From contig JAHIVL010000058.1 of NCBI GenBank assembly GCA_018816485.1, forward strand, positions 1-7,048: DNA of 7,048 nucleotides. Direction: 5' to 3'. Positions 5,125 through 7,048 of this stretch are shown piece after piece; position 1 is the first letter of the stretch, and the number at the start of each line of letters is the position of its first letter. The notes below the pieces were generated by a model, which did not search any database, had not been told where the DNA came from, and saw only the letters and a program-made list of their open reading frames with translations. The DNA is from Patescibacteria group bacterium (GTDB lineage: Bacteria > Patescibacteriota > Microgenomatia > UBA1400 > PJMF01). Both the position numbers and the translations under genes were made by a program.

Positions 5125-6066
5125 ATGTCATTTCTTACGTCTTCACTCGCTACTAGAATCGATCAAAAAAAACTACGATTACAAAAATTACGCCCACTGC
5201 CAGCTACTGCAATCAAAAAACTTCAAGAGCAGTTTGAAATTGAAATGACTTACAACTCAAATGCAATTGAGGGAAACAGTCTTACCTTAAAAGAAACATA
5301 TTTAGTAATAAATGAAGGTATAACAATTAAAGGAAAACCTCTTAAGGATCATCTGGAGGCAAAGGACCACCACGAAGCTTTAGAAATGATTTACGAACTA
5401 GTTGATCAAAAATCACAGCCAACTCTTTCACAACACTTGATTCGCTCGCTACATCAATTAGTTGTAAAAAAAACTGATGAAGAGATTGCTGGCAAATATC
5501 GCAACACAAACGTATATATTGCAGGGGCAGATCATGTGCCACCAGATGCAATACAAGTACCTGTTGAAATGAAAAAATTATTAAATTGGTACTCTAAAGA
5601 ACAAAAAAAAGTCCACCTAATTGAACTATCGGCAATTTTTCATCATAAACTTGTACATATTCACCCATTTATTGATGGAAATGGCAGAACTGCTAGACTT
5701 GTAATGAATATCTTGCTACTTAGAGCTGGCTATCCATTGGCTGTAATTTTAAAGAATGATAGAAAAAAATACTACAGAGCTCTGCAATTAGCTGATAAAG
5801 GCGATTTATCTCTCCTAGTAAGATTTGTTGCACAAGCAGTCGAGAGATCTCTAGACATCTATTTAAAAACACTAACACCTAGAACAAAATTAAGTGAAAA
5901 ATATTTAATACTATCTAAAATCAGTCCAGATACACCCTATACAACTAAATATCTCAATTTGCTTGCAAGGCAAGGAAGGCTTGAGGCACATAAGCAAGGT
6001 AGAAATTGGCTGACTACTACACAGGCTGTGCAGAGATATATTGATGGAAGACAAAGGAAAAGATAG
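5125..6066 (+). CDS. Fic-family AMP-transferase with C-terminal DNA-binding-like domain
   Basis: A 313-aa Fic protein. Enzymes of this family transfer AMP (or another phosphate-containing group) from a nucleotide to a hydroxyl side chain of a target protein. The core motif HPFIDGNGRTAR (residues 180-191) is complete, with His180 the catalytic base. The N-terminal SNAIEGN (45-51) fits the (S/T)xxxE(G/N) inhibitory helix, with Glu49 expected to block ATP, so the protein should be self-inhibited. The C-terminal part (about 260-313), including TKYLNLLARQGRLEAHKQGR, looks like an excisionase/MerR-type winged helix. The gene has its own promoter and lies between two copies of a dispersed repeat. 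No antitoxin gene is adjacent, as expected for the N-terminally self-inhibited class. The target is unknown. Confidence 0.96.
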   Translation: MSFLTSSLATRIDQKKLRLQKLRPLPATAIKKLQEQFEIEMTYNSNAIEGNSLTLKETYLVINEGITIKGKPLKDHLEAKDHHEALEMIYELVDQKSQPTLSQHLIRSLHQLVVKKTDEEIAGKYRNTNVYIAGADHVPPDAIQVPVEMKKLLNWYSKEQKKVHLIELSAIFHHKLVHIHPFIDGNGRTARLVMNILLLRAGYPLAVILKNDRKKYYRALQLADKGDLSLLVRFVAQAVERSLDIYLKTLTPRTKLSEKYLILSKISPDTPYTTKYLNLLARQGRLEAHKQGRNWLTTTQAVQRYIDGRQRKR

Positions 6067-6241
6067 AGTTTCTAGACTCAGCTAGCTCTAATTTGATAAA
6101 AGCTCCCCCAACAGGTTGTTACTCGAGCTAGGAGGTGGGTGGAGAGTTATTTACTTGGATATGAAAATACCAATGCCTTACTCGAAAGAGCACTCGTTTG
6201 AAATCGAAATCAATATAGAAAAATCACTACGAGATGTCTTA
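6067..6241. other. Spacer between convergent genes
   Basis: This spacer holds copy 2 of the dispersed repeat (6081-6131). A weak 37-aa plus-strand frame (6161-6274, starting MKIPMPYSKEHSFEIEINIE) overlaps the end of the opposite gene and has no good ribosome-binding site; it may be a gene remnant or chance. No clear terminator with a T-run is seen for either gene. Confidence 0.4.
6081..6131 (-). repeat. Dispersed repeat, copy 2
   Basis: It shares CTCTAATTTGATAAAAGC plus TCCCCC (6086-6109) with the other copies, then has ACTCG after 11 nt. The ends form a perfect 7-bp inverted repeat, CTAGCTC (6082-6088) and GAGCTAG (6125-6131). An internal AGCTC (6101-6105) could compete for the same right arm. 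It begins 15 nt after the Fic stop codon, so it might also end transcription. Confidence 0.62.
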
Positions 6242-6760
6242 TTAATCTCCGTACCTTTTTCTTTCATACATTAAAGGTATTGTTGGATTTTCAGCTTTGT
6301 CATTTTCTGGAGCAGTAAAAGCACTCACTGGAGCTCCATCACCTGCATATGACAATGTTGCTGGTAACTCTACTTCTGTATCTTTCTGAAAAGCCTCAAA
6401 ACCATCAGCGCCAAGCTCTTCTCTTAAATCTGCGATTACTTTGAGTCTCGCTTCATCGCCTTCTGGTTTTCCAATAGATTCAACTACTCTTTGATAAAGT
6501 TCTGCTGGAATTTTTGATTTTAGGTCAGCCATTGCTGCTTTTATCTTTTCCTCAGCCTTAACTCTAGCATCTTCTTTAGAATCATCCCATCCCTCTGGTC
6601 TCCATTCTCCCTCTCCCACATGTTGTTTCTGGAGTTTCTGCAATGCTTCACTGCCCGCATCTCCTAAGCTCACCGAATCAGGACTATGGTATCTCTCAGA
6701 TGCATGAATTGCATCTTCAAGTCCTGGACTTTTACCATCACTTCCATCTTTTCCTATCAT
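6242..6760 (-). CDS. 172-aa acidic hypothetical protein
   Basis: Not recognised. The protein is soluble and rich in Asp, Glu, Ala, Gly and Lys, without signal peptide, membrane segment or cysteine. Residues 1-60 look disordered and Gly/Ser-rich, ending in EGEWRPEGWDD (50-60). Residues 62-126 look like alternating charged helices (for example EDARVKAEEKIKAAMADLKS). The tail (130-172) is Pro/Ala-rich and ends ERKRYGD. Its Ala/Gly/Asp content is unusual beside the Lys/Ile/Asn-rich neighbours, suggesting separate history. The ATG at 6760 has AAGGAG 7 nt upstream, the strongest ribosome-binding site in the window, plus its own promoter, so it is probably well expressed. It lies between two copies of the dispersed repeat. 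Confidence 0.8.
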   Translation of the reverse strand: MIGKDGSDGKSPGLEDAIHASERYHSPDSVSLGDAGSEALQKLQKQHVGEGEWRPEGWDDSKEDARVKAEEKIKAAMADLKSKIPAELYQRVVESIGKPEGDEARLKVIADLREELGADGFEAFQKDTEVELPATLSYAGDGAPVSAFTAPENDKAENPTIPLMYERKRYGD

Positions 6761-6775
6761 ATGTTTCTCCTTAGC

Positions 6776-6818
6776 TATACTATGGCTTAGTATAAAACTA
6801 TACCATCTATATAGTCAA
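6776..6818 (-). promoter_or_regulatory. Promoter and candidate operator of the 172-aa gene
   Basis: On the minus strand TTGACT (6818-6813) and TATACT (6794-6789) form -35 and -10 boxes with an 18-nt spacer. A perfect 7-bp inverted repeat, TATACTA (6776-6782) and TAGTATA (6788-6794) with a 5-nt centre, covers the -10 box and the probable start point. A dimeric repressor could bind there, though AT-rich palindromes also arise by chance. Confidence 0.55.
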
Positions 6819-6878
6819 CCTTATTAAGAATTTGATAAAAATAAGATATTGAACTATTCTGTATATTATATAAAAAAA

Positions 6879-6941
6879 GCTTGATATATAGCTCTAATTT
6901 AATATTTGCTCCCCCGGTAGGATTCACGACTCGCCAACTAT
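6879..6941 (-). repeat. Dispersed repeat, copy 3
   Basis: It starts GCTTGATATATAGCTCTAAT and ends its core at GCTCCCCC (6915), with ACTCG 13 nt later. ATAG (6888-6891) and CTAT (6938-6941) bound it as in copy 1. Read on the minus strand, GAATCCTACCGGGGGAG resembles the 3' side of a tRNA T-stem plus acceptor strand, but no complete tRNA is present. It lies upstream of the promoter of the 172-aa gene. Confidence 0.6.
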
Positions 6942-7048
6942 CTTTATTTTCTGCATTTTCTGCTAGATGGCTCGCATGCACTAGGCGGGTGCCTCGCTCC
7001 GTTTCACTTTGCTCATCACTCTCCGTCGCGAACCAATTAGCCCACATC
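6942..7048. other. GC-richer window edge, possible extended repeat unit
   Basis: Base composition rises sharply compared with the flanks. A minus-strand frame (open from 7047 to 6787) reads WANWFATESDEQSETERGTR near its start, then runs through repeat copy 3 into AT-rich promoter sequence, so it is unlikely to be a normal gene as it stands. The region may be the remainder of a longer dispersed element of which copies 1 and 2 keep only one end. Confidence 0.3.

Noticed and set aside
5342..5551. Minus-strand 69-aa frame inside the Fic gene
   Set aside because: It is fully antisense to a strongly supported coding region and has no independent signals.
4931..6941. CRISPR array or classical integron attC sites
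   Set aside because: Only three copies about 0.8-1.1 kb apart with genes between them, so not CRISPR; the strict attC core sequences (RYYYAAC/GTTRRRY) are not present in all copies.
6787..7047. Minus-strand 86-aa frame at the right edge as a normal gene
   Set aside because: It runs through a dispersed repeat into AT-rich promoter sequence of the next gene, and its composition changes abruptly midway; more likely a fragment of a repeat unit.

Overview
The window is AT-rich, tightly packed DNA with very short genes, several 1-8 nt gene overlaps, small caspase-like and salvage proteins and standard-code stops (TGA is used as a stop). This style fits a small-genome bacterium of the Patescibacteria/CPR type. 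That assignment is inference from style; no marker gene in the window proves it.

Left third (about 210-2050, all minus strand): a tightly coupled set of five genes reads, in transcription order, 62-aa small protein, 83-aa small protein, 214-aa caspase/CHAT-like Cys-His protease homologue, 41-aa microprotein, and upp (uracil phosphoribosyltransferase). Junctions are ATGA overlap, 8-nt overlap, ATGA overlap and a 12-nt gap, so co-translation is likely. The protease plus its two small partners is the best candidate here for an uncharacterised system.

Middle (2175-3167, minus): a GNAT acetyltransferase followed 9 nt later by an MNT-like nucleotidyltransferase with a small tandem-repeat tail. Immediately upstream of the GNAT start codon lies a group II intron (about 3169-4755, minus). 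It has a recognisable 5' end GTGCGCC, an EBS1/IBS1 match, domain V and a domain VI with a bulged A. Its reverse transcriptase/maturase gene is broken: the N-terminal piece and the catalytic/maturase piece are in different frames, and roughly 100-120 residues (RT-0 to RT-2) are missing between them. The intron looks like a degenerate element. It sits 2 nt beyond the arm of a long imperfect inverted repeat.

Right third (4756-7048): a Fic-family AMP-transferase gene (plus) with its own good promoter, and a 172-aa acidic protein of unknown function (minus) with its own promoter, strong ribosome-binding site and a palindrome over the -10 box. Three same-orientation copies of a dispersed repeat (core ending in GCTCCCCC) lie before, between and after these two genes, so each gene sits in a repeat-bounded unit. 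The extreme right edge is richer in GC and may be the rest of a longer copy of this repeat. No rRNA, tRNA or CRISPR array was seen.
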